Below are positions 1 through 8,253 of a stretch of 59,964 bases of DNA, in pieces. The position numbers and the translations under genes were made by a program. The notes beneath the pieces are model-generated. The model searched no databases, had not been told where the DNA came from, and saw only the letters and a program-made list of their open reading frames with translations. Source of the stretch: Saprospiraceae bacterium (lineage in GTDB: Bacteria > Bacteroidota > Bacteroidia > Chitinophagales > Saprospiraceae); the NCBI GenBank assembly GCA_019694295.1, contig JAIBCG010000009.1, positions 1 through 59,964 on the forward strand. Direction: 5' to 3'. The first letter of the stretch is position 1; every line of letters starts with the position of its first letter.

Positions 1-142
1 TATAATAATATTAATTAAACATAATTCATTGTCTTTTGAAAAATTAATTGAGTACCTGTACTTTGTTATGCTGCTGTTTCTGTTTTTTTAGAGAAAATCG
101 TGCATTCCTCCATGTCGTCTTTTTAATATGAGCGAAACAAAA

Positions 143-174
143 AAGGCCGGCTCACAAGTGGAGTCCGACCTTTA
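143..174 (-). terminator. Rho-independent terminator of the large T9SS gene
   Basis: Read on the minus strand, an 11-12 bp GC-rich stem with a short loop (arms AAGGTCGGACTC and GAGCCGGCCTT, with one bulge and one G-U pair) is followed by TTTTTTGTTT. It lies about 30 bp after the stop codon of the minus-strand gene ending at 205. Positions 1-140 hold no gene that I can support. Confidence 0.75.
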
Positions 175-204
175 TAGAAATGTGTCAGGTAGGTATTAAT
201 TTCT

Positions 205-3200
205 TTATTTGATGAGAATCATTCTTGCTACTGCTTTCTGTTTTTCTGTCTCAAGAGAGTACATATAAAGACCCGGACCGTTGAGTTCTTTTGCATCAAG
301 GTAAATCTCATGGTATCCTTCCGGCAGTTGTAGCTGTTTTTCGATGAATGTCTTACCGGTTGCATCCATTACTTTTAATCTTGCTTTCCCAGATTCAGCC
401 AATCTAAATCTTATGGTTGTCTGGTTGCTGAACGGATTTGGATTATTCTGGAACAAGGCAAAACCTGAATCCAACTGATCTTTTTCGTATATTTTAAGTT
501 CAGGTACCAGTATTTCATTCATGTCATTCAATGCCTCAGGTATGTTATCTGCCTCACTCATCTTGATGAATGAAGAAAGTCTGCCGGCTTTTTCTGAGCG
601 AAGCCGCATTTTTAGCAAGGCTTCATTTGGTTCGAAGTGTTTTCCTTGCAATTCATACCACGAATAGTGGATTCTTCCGGTAGATTCGTCGTAGTTTACT
701 ATGTCTTCATTATTCTTTCCATTAGATTCTGCCACTATTTTATCTACGTATATACCTTCAGCAAGCTCAAGTGTAAACTGACAGGACTGCAGGTTTTTAC
801 TTTTATTCATCCTTAATATTACATCAGTGCTTTCACCGGCTTTTATTTCGGCATCTTCAATCATTATCTCAAGACTTGGCGCATTACTTCTTGTCAGATT
901 ACCTGCAAATGCAGTTGTAGAAGCCGAACCATTGAGGTCGCCTAACTTTATTCCGATAAAATCAACGCCGGCATTGCTCAGCATTAGGTGATCATCCTTG
1001 AAGTATTCAGGATAGTCTTCTTGCCACGGATTGTTAGGGTCAGGGAATGTGTAAGATTTCTTTACAAATTTCCAGCTCGGTTGACCCGGCAATACACTTA
1101 TTTGGTGTAAAATCAGTTTTTTAAGCAAAAACAGGTCGTTGTTGGTTATTTTCTTTGTTCCGTCGAGGTCAGCTGCTATCAACTTGTACGGTGTATTGAG
1201 GTATTCCTGACCCATGATGTGCCTTTGCAGTTTGATCAAATCAATTGTAGTAACTCCATTCAGTGGGTTCGTGTTTTTCTCAGGCTTTATGGTATAGGAT
1301 TGAGCCATTGGCAGACTGTTGAAGTTAAATTTACCTTTTTCATCAGACATTACATATTGGTTCATGTAACCGTTCATGTCCACTTTTACTTCTTTTATTT
1401 GCTGTCCAGTCTCATTGACTATTATACCTGCAATGCTTGCTGTATCGCCCTGAATAGAATTTGGGCAAGGAAACATATTGTCTTGTATATCAATAAATGT
1501 CTCGCAATAATCCTTGTTGCCTTTTAAGTCTGTAACCCAAATCTTGATATAGTTGACCCCCAGGTCTTTACAAGTAAAGCAACGTGTAGAATCGGCAATA
1601 TCTGCTGAGTACGAAAATTTCAAACTGTTCTTAGACGAACAATTATCCTTGGTAGCAGCATCGAAGGCTTTGGCAGGTATGCAGGCCATGGTTTCGGGTG
1701 TGCCCATTGATATCAGGTCGGCTGCCAATCCGTTTTTGCAGATGATACCCGGTGCCTTAAAATCGTCAACGATTACTTTTACGGTGCAAAAGCTAAAATT
1801 GCCACAAAGATCGCTTACCGTAAACATTACATTCGTGGTGCCAATAGGGTAGGTGCCAGAAGCATCTTCGCCATTGTTGAGTGCGTATTTTGAGTTGTTG
1901 GTTATTTTTATTGTAGGGCTGCAGTCCGTAGCCGTTATTTTGGGGAATGTTACGAAACCGCTCTTACAGTCGGGCCCGACATTAGCCTTGATGGTGTCAA
2001 CACAACTGATTACCGGTGGTACAGTATCCTGCACAATAATCATTTGGGTATGTGTCCAGATACCAACTGAGTCTTTCGATGGGTCAAACTGACACCAGTC
2101 CATTACGCGCCAGGTGCGCAGTATTTTATAGCAAGAAGGCATCGACACCGCAAACACATGATCTTCGTGCGAGGTCGCAATGAGTGCACAAGGGTCATCT
2201 TTGGGCAATATCGGGAAATTGAATGTGTCGGGCAATTTGTCCGGATCAAAATTTTCCGGCAACACACAATCGTAGGACGTGTAATTCTTAGGCCAGATAA
2301 TTTTGTTACCGTCAAAAGGATGCGAATTTACAACTGTAATAGTCTGTGTGCAGGTTGCAGAGTTGCCGGCAATGTCGGTTACATGAAACTCCCGGAGTAT
2401 GCTTCCTACCTGACAATTGTCCTGTTGGTTGATGATGTTGATGATGACGGTGTCCACACAAGGCTCGATGATGCCAACATTGCCATATTGTGTAAAATCA
2501 CCGAACATATCACTACATTCAACGGTGACATCAGGTGGGCAGATGAGCTGGGGAGCCAGTTTGTCCTGTACCACAACACTTGAAGTACATATTGAAAACA
2601 AGCCGCTTGGGTCGGTCACCTTGAGTGCTATTTCTATGGTGTCGCCTATATCAGCACAATCGAACAATAAGCTGTCTCTGAATCCTTCAGCATCATCGAG
2701 CCGGTCAAGTTCGTACTTGATAATCGTACAGTTATCATGACTGCCATCATCTACAGACGACGGAAGCAGTATGCCCGGAGCAATATTGGACAATGCGACA
2801 ACCACTTGCCCTTTGCAGACAGCTACCGGAGCAATTGTGTCAATTATTGTTACTTTGAAATTGCAGGCTGCTGTATTCTGTGCAAAATCACTTACTACAT
2901 ATTCTACATCATACACTCCGGATGGAAGATTACTGTAAGGCCCAAGCCCCATGTCTGGGAATGCCCAGTTGACAGTAAGTGGAGGCAGCGCTACACAATC
3001 ATCGGTAATACTCGCCGGTGGTGGCAATGATATCGGGTTCGGGCAGAAGAATTGGGTTGCTTCAAAGGTAACATCTGCGGGGCAGACAATAGTTGGTGCG
3101 GTTTCATCAGGTACTGTAAATACCTGCAACGCTGTAATGGTAGTATCTAAGCATAAGTCACTGACTGCCCATGTACGGAAATAGGTAGTGCCGGTAAGCG

Positions 3201-4002
3201 GAGCAACTGCCGGAGCAATACTGTCGGTTTTTATAGCCTCAAAATCGCACAAGTCATTAAAATCAATGGGATTACCACTAATGGTTGGCTGCCCCATAAA
3301 ATTAAGGTCTTCCGGATTCTGACTACAAGGTATGATGAAGTTGGTAGCAAATACAAACTCTACATCTGTGAGCTTCGGCCTTGCAAGTGTTATTTTTGTA
3401 ATGCACGTCTTCGAATTGCCGGAGGCATCAACAGCCTTCCAGGTTCTGAATACAGTTGCAGGTTTCGGGCACAAGCTATCAATTATAACATCGGTGTTGG
3501 TAAGTGAAACAGAGCCTCCACAGTTGTCAATAACTATAGGCGCCGGCAAATCAGGTACAGCAAATGATTTGTTGCAGCTAATGGTAATATCACTCTGGCA
3601 AATGAGTATCGGTTTGGTTGTATCAACTACTGAAATGCTCGTCATACAACTCTGCCCGGAATCAATATCCAAGACTGTCACATTTAGTGTCTGCCCGAGA
3701 AAAGTAGAAGTGATGACATTGCCTATCGGGTTGCCACCTCCGTTAAACGCAATGCCGGTTTTGCTACCTGTGCAGGTGGTCTGTGGTAAGTCAAGCAGCG
3801 AATTTGGGTCGATAAGCTTCGAACATCCTCCGTCAAGTGTTAACTGAATAGGGCCGGGCTTGCATTTCATCACGCATGGCTGAGCTGCCATCTCAAGGCC
3901 GGCAAATAGTAAAATGAATAAAATAAAGCTTCTTACAAAGTAAGATAATCTTGCTATCACACCTTCAGATAGCCGTGTCGGGGAGTGGAAATTTTGTTTC
4001 AT
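205..4002 (-). CDS. Large secreted T9SS protein with HYR/Ig-like modules, CarboxypepD-like and dockerin-like regions
   Basis: This 1265-aa protein has an N-terminal hydrophobic signal (about residues 20-42, ending AAQP). Six to seven tandem modules of roughly 90-110 aa follow, each opening with a D-x-x-x-P-x-I-x-C type motif (for example DTTKPILIC, DETAPTIVC, DKLAPQLIC), which is typical of HYR-like Ig folds. Near residues 850-900 is a carboxypeptidase-regulatory-like segment (SIAGIIVNETGQ). Next comes a dockerin-like pair of EF-hand-type segments (TTIDLIKLQRHIMG and ADLDGTKKITNNDL). The last 80 residues are a type A T9SS sorting domain with the hallmark NNPNPFSNQT and a beta-rich end. It is therefore expected to be exported and attached to the cell surface or released. 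The ligand is unknown; adhesion or glycan binding is only a guess. A terminator follows the gene. Confidence 0.85.
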   Translation of the reverse strand: MKQNFHSPTRLSEGVIARLSYFVRSFILFILLFAGLEMAAQPCVMKCKPGPIQLTLDGGCSKLIDPNSLLDLPQTTCTGSKTGIAFNGGGNPIGNVITSTFLGQTLNVTVLDIDSGQSCMTSISVVDTTKPILICQSDITISCNKSFAVPDLPAPIVIDNCGGSVSLTNTDVIIDSLCPKPATVFRTWKAVDASGNSKTCITKITLARPKLTDVEFVFATNFIIPCSQNPEDLNFMGQPTISGNPIDFNDLCDFEAIKTDSIAPAVAPLTGTTYFRTWAVSDLCLDTTITALQVFTVPDETAPTIVCPADVTFEATQFFCPNPISLPPPASITDDCVALPPLTVNWAFPDMGLGPYSNLPSGVYDVEYVVSDFAQNTAACNFKVTIIDTIAPVAVCKGQVVVALSNIAPGILLPSSVDDGSHDNCTIIKYELDRLDDAEGFRDSLLFDCADIGDTIEIALKVTDPSGLFSICTSSVVVQDKLAPQLICPPDVTVECSDMFGDFTQYGNVGIIEPCVDTVIINIINQQDNCQVGSILREFHVTDIAGNSATCTQTITVVNSHPFDGNKIIWPKNYTSYDCVLPENFDPDKLPDTFNFPILPKDDPCALIATSHEDHVFAVSMPSCYKILRTWRVMDWCQFDPSKDSVGIWTHTQMIIVQDTVPPVISCVDTIKANVGPDCKSGFVTFPKITATDCSPTIKITNNSKYALNNGEDASGTYPIGTTNVMFTVSDLCGNFSFCTVKVIVDDFKAPGIICKNGLAADLISMGTPETMACIPAKAFDAATKDNCSSKNSLKFSYSADIADSTRCFTCKDLGVNYIKIWVTDLKGNKDYCETFIDIQDNMFPCPNSIQGDTASIAGIIVNETGQQIKEVKVDMNGYMNQYVMSDEKGKFNFNSLPMAQSYTIKPEKNTNPLNGVTTIDLIKLQRHIMGQEYLNTPYKLIAADLDGTKKITNNDLFLLKKLILHQISVLPGQPSWKFVKKSYTFPDPNNPWQEDYPEYFKDDHLMLSNAGVDFIGIKLGDLNGSASTTAFAGNLTRSNAPSLEIMIEDAEIKAGESTDVILRMNKSKNLQSCQFTLELAEGIYVDKIVAESNGKNNEDIVNYDESTGRIHYSWYELQGKHFEPNEALLKMRLRSEKAGRLSSFIKMSEADNIPEALNDMNEILVPELKIYEKDQLDSGFALFQNNPNPFSNQTTIRFRLAESGKARLKVMDATGKTFIEKQLQLPEGYHEIYLDAKELNGPGLYMYSLETEKQKAVARMILIK

Positions 4003-4233
4003 CCTGCGGTTTTTGGTTTTCTAATAAATGTTACAAAACAGACACACATCCGGAGATGTTGCCATTACGGTTAAGGTGTTTTTGGGTTGATTGACTATAA
4101 TGTGGAAAACAGGAATCTAAATAGGTGAGACCGGTTTTCTCTTCTTTCAGTATGTTGTAATAAAATATTCCTGACCAGGCTTTGGTCGTGGTGTGAGTTT
4201 TGGTGAGAATGTTGAAATATTACAAGAAAGAAT

Positions 4234-4259
4234 AATGCCAATTTTAGTTAATTGGCATT
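4234..4259. terminator. Perfect 10-bp hairpin downstream of the imelysin/DUF1111 operon
   Basis: AATGCCAATT and AATTGGCATT form a perfect 10-bp stem around a 6-nt loop. On the minus strand it is followed by a T-rich stretch (ATTCTTTCTTG), so it probably ends transcripts arriving from the operon whose last stop is at 4367. The 4003-4366 interval also has to hold the promoter of the T9SS gene starting at 4002; I see no convincing TAnnTTTG there. Confidence 0.55.
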
Positions 4260-4366
4260 TAATCGGACCAGAGTTGTCCACAAATATCAGATAATCAGCA
4301 CTATATACATGCTGTTAATTTTTTCTTTCTTTTTGAGTGAAATAGAAAGTATCTATAAAAATTTAA

Positions 4367-5737
4367 CTACAGGCTTTCAATGAATCGAATTAATGCGGTT
4401 CTTTCCGTTTTACTCATTTTCCTGAATGCTTCTTTGCTTTTTTCGGCCTCTCCTCCATGCCATAGTATGGCTTCTTCAAGATTACGCGCCCTGCCGTCGT
4501 GCAAGAAATTGGTATGGCTGCCTACAGTTTTGGTAAGTCCGATACCCCAAAGTGGTGGTGTGCGCCATTCTCTTCCACTGGCTTCAAAATCAGGCCTGTT
4601 ATCAGCAAGAGCTTCGCCCATATCGTGTAGCAGCAGGTCGGTGTAAGGATAAATTGTCTGATTACTTAGGAATGGGTATTCCGGATGTTGCCCTGTAACG
4701 AATTTGGGCTTGTGGCAAGCATCGCATTGTATTTTTGTAAAAAGTGTTTTACCTTGTCTTACTTCGGCATCTGCCCAGTTTCTTCTCTTAGGCACTCCAA
4801 GTGATTGGGTGTAGAATGCAGCTACTTTCAACGTGTTCATGTCGATCTCCGGATCATCATTGAGTTTGTCATATTGGAGCTGGCCAAAACTGCTTTCCTT
4901 CGTAAAAATCGGGTTGGTAATTCCCATGTCATTGTTGTATGCAGCAGCACTTTGCTGTATGAGCGTAGGTTGAGCTGCTTTCCATCCAAATCTTCCTATC
5001 TGTTTTTGCTGAGTCTGTTCATTCCAGCCATAATTAGGCCTTCCGGATATTCCGTCAGCGTTTTTATCATCCGGGTCAGCATTAGCAAGCAAGTCTGCCT
5101 CGCTGATGGCTTCCAGCAAGCCCAATCCTATAATGGCAGGAGCTATCCTTGGTGAAGTAAGCACTCCGGTTGGCCAAGGGATGTAAGGATTGTTGTAAGA
5201 GAATTCGAACCGGCGCAATGCATATATTTCTCCATCTACAAAACTTTTTATTTCCTCAATTTCCTGCCAGTTCAATTGTGCTTCAGCTGTTTTTCCATAT
5301 ACTGCTTTGGTCTGTAGCTGGCCACCAAAACCCGGAACAGGAAGCGGTCCTCCATGTGCTCCTGTTCCCGGCATGCTTAATCTTATTAACAGGCCTTTTG
5401 TATTATCTGTGCTGAGTGGGAATGACGATTTGCCATTAGATACATGGCAGCTTTCGCATGAATTTTGATTGAATACGGGTCCGAGACCTGAATTAACCAC
5501 ACTGGGTGCAGTCACAAAAATATCACCAAAGGCCAGATCGCCTTGTCGGTGCAATTCAATCTCAGCTGCGGTAAGATTGGGTGCCGGTTGTTGAAAGGTA
5601 TTGACAAAAGAAACGTCAACTGTAGTACTGCCACCAGCGTTAACATCTCCATCCTCCACCGGGCCCTGGTTGTCTTTTTTGCAACTTACAAACAAAATAC
5701 ATACTAACAGAATAATATAAAAGGCCTTGTTTTTCAT
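4367..5737 (-). CDS. Di-heme c-type cytochrome lipoprotein, DUF1111 (thiol oxidoreductase-like) family
   Basis: This 456-aa protein has a lipoprotein signal (lipobox FVSC, mature Cys19). Two c-type heme sites are visible: CESCH at residues 94-98 within the family-typical GPVFNQNSCESCH, and CDACH near residue 340. The C-terminal part carries the conserved MGEALADNRPDF and LHDGRARNLEEAI motifs of DUF1111. Family members are periplasmic or outer-membrane di-heme proteins, related to MauG in fold and repeatedly found beside imelysin genes. Here the start codon follows the imelysin stop by 2 bp, and both follow an outer-membrane porin. I infer an electron-transfer or redox role in iron (or copper) acquisition; the actual substrate is not known. 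Confidence 0.85.
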   Translation of the reverse strand: MKNKAFYIILLVCILFVSCKKDNQGPVEDGDVNAGGSTTVDVSFVNTFQQPAPNLTAAEIELHRQGDLAFGDIFVTAPSVVNSGLGPVFNQNSCESCHVSNGKSSFPLSTDNTKGLLIRLSMPGTGAHGGPLPVPGFGGQLQTKAVYGKTAEAQLNWQEIEEIKSFVDGEIYALRRFEFSYNNPYIPWPTGVLTSPRIAPAIIGLGLLEAISEADLLANADPDDKNADGISGRPNYGWNEQTQQKQIGRFGWKAAQPTLIQQSAAAYNNDMGITNPIFTKESSFGQLQYDKLNDDPEIDMNTLKVAAFYTQSLGVPKRRNWADAEVRQGKTLFTKIQCDACHKPKFVTGQHPEYPFLSNQTIYPYTDLLLHDMGEALADNRPDFEASGREWRTPPLWGIGLTKTVGSHTNFLHDGRARNLEEAILWHGGEAEKSKEAFRKMSKTERTALIRFIESL

Positions 5738-5739
5738 TT

Positions 5740-6792
5740 TTATAAATTTGAAATAATTGGCAATGCTTCTGATTCGAGTGTTTGCTGTAGTGCTCTTACT
5801 TTTTGTTGAGCATCTGTCACACTTTGTTTTGCATTAAAGATGGCTTCTGTAAAACTACCCTGGATGTTTTCTATGGCAACAATGGCAGCATCTATTTCGG
5901 AAATGAGTTTTGCATCGAGTTGTGCTTTTTTACCAACAATGATGGTTGACATCCCTTTACCCGATTTGTTGTTGTAACTACCCAGATATATATTTTTGAT
6001 ACTTCTTATGTTGTCAGCAAAATCTTTTTTAGAATTTTTACTAAAACGACTCTCCTCCAGGTCAACGTTCTGCTGACTGAACGGATCGTTAATTTTACCA
6101 TTACCTACTTCATCAGCTATGGTAATCATACCGTACATTAGTTCTTCAAGAGCAGATTTTTGTGAAGGGTAGATTGTATTTCCGGCTTTACCTGCATTTA
6201 TTATGTATGAGATGAAATTGTCCTTGTCTTCACGCCAGCTGTCGTTTAGTGCCTGGGTGGCCCCAAGCAGACTCTGTGAACATCCATCAAGATATTCAAA
6301 CTGTCTTGCTGTAAAATCTCCAACCAACTTATTGCCGTTTTCACCAAACAACAGATATTCAATAGTATGGAAACCTTTCAATGTTCCGTCCAGACCATCA
6401 ATATAAGCCTTGGTTAAGGCATTTGAGCTATTGAGTACGGCATCCAGGTCAGTCTGGTTTACCGGCCAGCTGTCAATGGATGGATCGATACCCTTCTGGT
6501 CAACCGGACCAAATAGGAAGCCTTCTGATTGCTCCCAAGGATCTCGGGCATCACGCCATGCTTGTCGGGCTGCTTCAAGATTGGATGCAGTAGGGGTGTT
6601 CTTCAATACACTTAAGCTACCGGCAAGGCTTGCAGTCTTAAGCTCAAGCTGCTGATAAGTGTTAAGGATTACGTTATATGATACGTCCGAAAGTACTTCT
6701 TGATAATCAGTAGTAGGGACAATATCATCTTTTTTACATGCTGTAAACAACAGTGCAAAAACAAGCGGAAAGATTGGCGTTTTTTTGATCAT
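5740..6792 (-). CDS. Imelysin-family (peptidase M75-like) lipoprotein, iron-regulated type
   Basis: This 350-aa protein has a lipoprotein signal (lipobox FTAC followed by KKDD). The diagnostic imelysin motif G-x-H-x-x-E is present as GFHTIEYLLFG around residue 140. The upstream region WRDARDPWEQSEGF is also typical of the family. Imelysins (ICMP/IrpA/EfeO-related) are surface or periplasmic proteins with a helical-bundle fold, linked to iron uptake; despite the name, most are not proven peptidases. The gene sits 17 bp after the porin gene and 2 bp before the di-heme DUF1111 gene, which argues for one mRNA. The putative iron-type operator at 8120-8138 supports metal regulation. Confidence 0.88.
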   Translation of the reverse strand: MIKKTPIFPLVFALLFTACKKDDIVPTTDYQEVLSDVSYNVILNTYQQLELKTASLAGSLSVLKNTPTASNLEAARQAWRDARDPWEQSEGFLFGPVDQKGIDPSIDSWPVNQTDLDAVLNSSNALTKAYIDGLDGTLKGFHTIEYLLFGENGNKLVGDFTARQFEYLDGCSQSLLGATQALNDSWREDKDNFISYIINAGKAGNTIYPSQKSALEELMYGMITIADEVGNGKINDPFSQQNVDLEESRFSKNSKKDFADNIRSIKNIYLGSYNNKSGKGMSTIIVGKKAQLDAKLISEIDAAIVAIENIQGSFTEAIFNAKQSVTDAQQKVRALQQTLESEALPIISNL

Positions 6793-6809
6793 GATAAAAT
6801 TTTGGTTTA

Positions 6810-8081
6810 TTAAAATTCGAATGCAAATCCACCTATAAATGTATTTTCAAGTGTACCACCGTGGATGCTGGTAGGAGCAGGCGCACCCACTTTTCTCACA
6901 GAATATTGAACTTTGAAATGTATGTCATCTATTATTTTATATACCAACCCGCCTGTTATAGTTTTACGCTCCCAACGTGGGTTGTTGAATATGAGTCCCT
7001 GGGTTTTGTACATAGTGTCGTAGTAGTCAAATCGGCCAAAAACTATGCAATCTCCGACTTTTAGGCTTTTTATAAGACCGATTTTACCTAACACTGTTAT
7101 GCCTGCTTCTAAGTAAGCACCTAAGGCTGCAGCTCCTACGGGAGTCCGTTTTACATTTAGAGCATTCGACAGATTGCGGTTTTGATTGCTGAGTGCCTCC
7201 GAATTGCCAAGTACCCCGTACATGCACATCCCGCTTACATTGATTAAAGCATTTTTATACCTGAAATGAAATTCGCCCAAGCCTACCGGAGTGGCTATGT
7301 GCAGGTCAGGTTTGGGCCTGTTGTAGGTAGTGTTGCCGCCATATAGTGAGATGCCGATCTGGAAGTCATTGCCCGATTTGTAGTCAATGCGTGCTGTGGC
7401 AGCAAAGTTTTCGGCATTGACAAGCTCGAAGCGAAGTTGGTTGCCTCTTTTTATCCAGTTGGCAGAGTTGAAGGCACTTCCATCAAGACCGTTCACAAGT
7501 CCGAGATGGTATTTCCAACTTTTATTTTTGCCCAAATTACCAAAGAATACAAACCCGTTCTCAGTCCAATTCTCAGGAAGTATAGCAGTCTCCATCTCCG
7601 AATTGGTGGCAGTAAGATAGTCGGTAGGTTCGTCGCGGGTAAACATCATGCCGAACGGAACTTTTATCCTTCCCAGTTTGAACTTTATTCCTTCAGTGAT
7701 GTCAAACTGTAGATTCATCTGTTCTATCTTTATTTCACCTCCTTTGCTTACTTCATATTCAAATTCGCCAAATTCTTCAAAGCGGTCAAATTCGACATCT
7801 ACGCCTGTGCCGCCATGCTCAAATTCTATTTCTGTTGATAGGCTTATTCGAGGGGTCCAATGGTAATCGAGATCAAGGATGAAACGTTCGTTGTCAATGG
7901 CATTGCGCTTTGCGGTATCTGTCTGCCAGTCAAAGTTATAGTAGTTCATAGCACCATAACCGGATAGGGAAAATTTTTCAAGTGTTGACAGAAGATTCCC
8001 TTTTTCTTCTGCTTGCTGCTGAGCGGTTAACAGCATTGGCAGGAATACTGTCAGACACATCATGATATAAAGTCGCTTCAT
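6810..8081 (-). CDS. Outer-membrane porin-like beta-barrel protein (phosphate-selective porin O/P type)
   Basis: This 423-aa protein has a cleavable signal peptide (hydrophobic to about residue 20, ending LLTAQQ). The rest alternates short polar and aromatic strands and ends in a strand finishing with Phe (GGFAFEF), as expected for an outer-membrane barrel. Segments such as IKFKLGRIKVPFGMMFTRDE resemble porin O/P proteins of Bacteroidota. It is the first gene of a three-gene operon with imelysin and DUF1111 lipoproteins, so it may be the outer-membrane channel of that metal-uptake module. Specificity cannot be read from the sequence. Confidence 0.75.
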   Translation of the reverse strand: MKRLYIMMCLTVFLPMLLTAQQQAEEKGNLLSTLEKFSLSGYGAMNYYNFDWQTDTAKRNAIDNERFILDLDYHWTPRISLSTEIEFEHGGTGVDVEFDRFEEFGEFEYEVSKGGEIKIEQMNLQFDITEGIKFKLGRIKVPFGMMFTRDEPTDYLTATNSEMETAILPENWTENGFVFFGNLGKNKSWKYHLGLVNGLDGSAFNSANWIKRGNQLRFELVNAENFAATARIDYKSGNDFQIGISLYGGNTTYNRPKPDLHIATPVGLGEFHFRYKNALINVSGMCMYGVLGNSEALSNQNRNLSNALNVKRTPVGAAALGAYLEAGITVLGKIGLIKSLKVGDCIVFGRFDYYDTMYKTQGLIFNNPRWERKTITGGLVYKIIDDIHFKVQYSVRKVGAPAPTSIHGGTLENTFIGGFAFEF

Positions 8082-8103
8082 CTCTGAGCCATTTTTGAAG
8101 CCA

Positions 8104-8111
8104 CAAATATA
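8104..8111 (-). promoter_or_regulatory. -7 promoter element (TATATTTG) of the porin-imelysin-DUF1111 operon
   Basis: On the minus strand the sequence reads TATATTTG, matching the Bacteroidota -7 consensus TAnnTTTG. It lies 22 bp before the porin start codon. The dyad at 8120-8138 begins 9 bp upstream of it, in the -33/-7 spacer. Confidence 0.65.
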
Positions 8112-8119
8112 TATTATGT

Positions 8120-8138
8120 ATTTAGACTAATTCTAAAT
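8120..8138. promoter_or_regulatory. Perfect 19-bp dyad, putative iron-repressor (DtxR/Fur-type) operator
   Basis: ATTTAGA and TCTAAAT are perfect inverted 7-mers separated by CTAAT. The dyad occupies the promoter spacer of an operon whose products (imelysin, DUF1111, porin) belong to metal-uptake families. TTTAGnnTnnnCTAAA-like boxes are typical for DtxR-type metalloregulators. Binding by a particular regulator is inference. Confidence 0.6.
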
Positions 8139-8253
8139 TAAGTAAAAATTTTTTTTACATTTTAATAATTATGTCAAACGAATGTTGGTGAAAAATAGCG
8201 TTATGTCACAGCTTTATTGAGATTTATATATGCGTTTTTTGCTTTAAATTATA

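Noticed and set aside
1219..3847. Several plus-strand open frames opposite the large T9SS gene
   Set aside because: They are antisense to a long continuous protein with clear domains; none has a family motif or a plausible start context.
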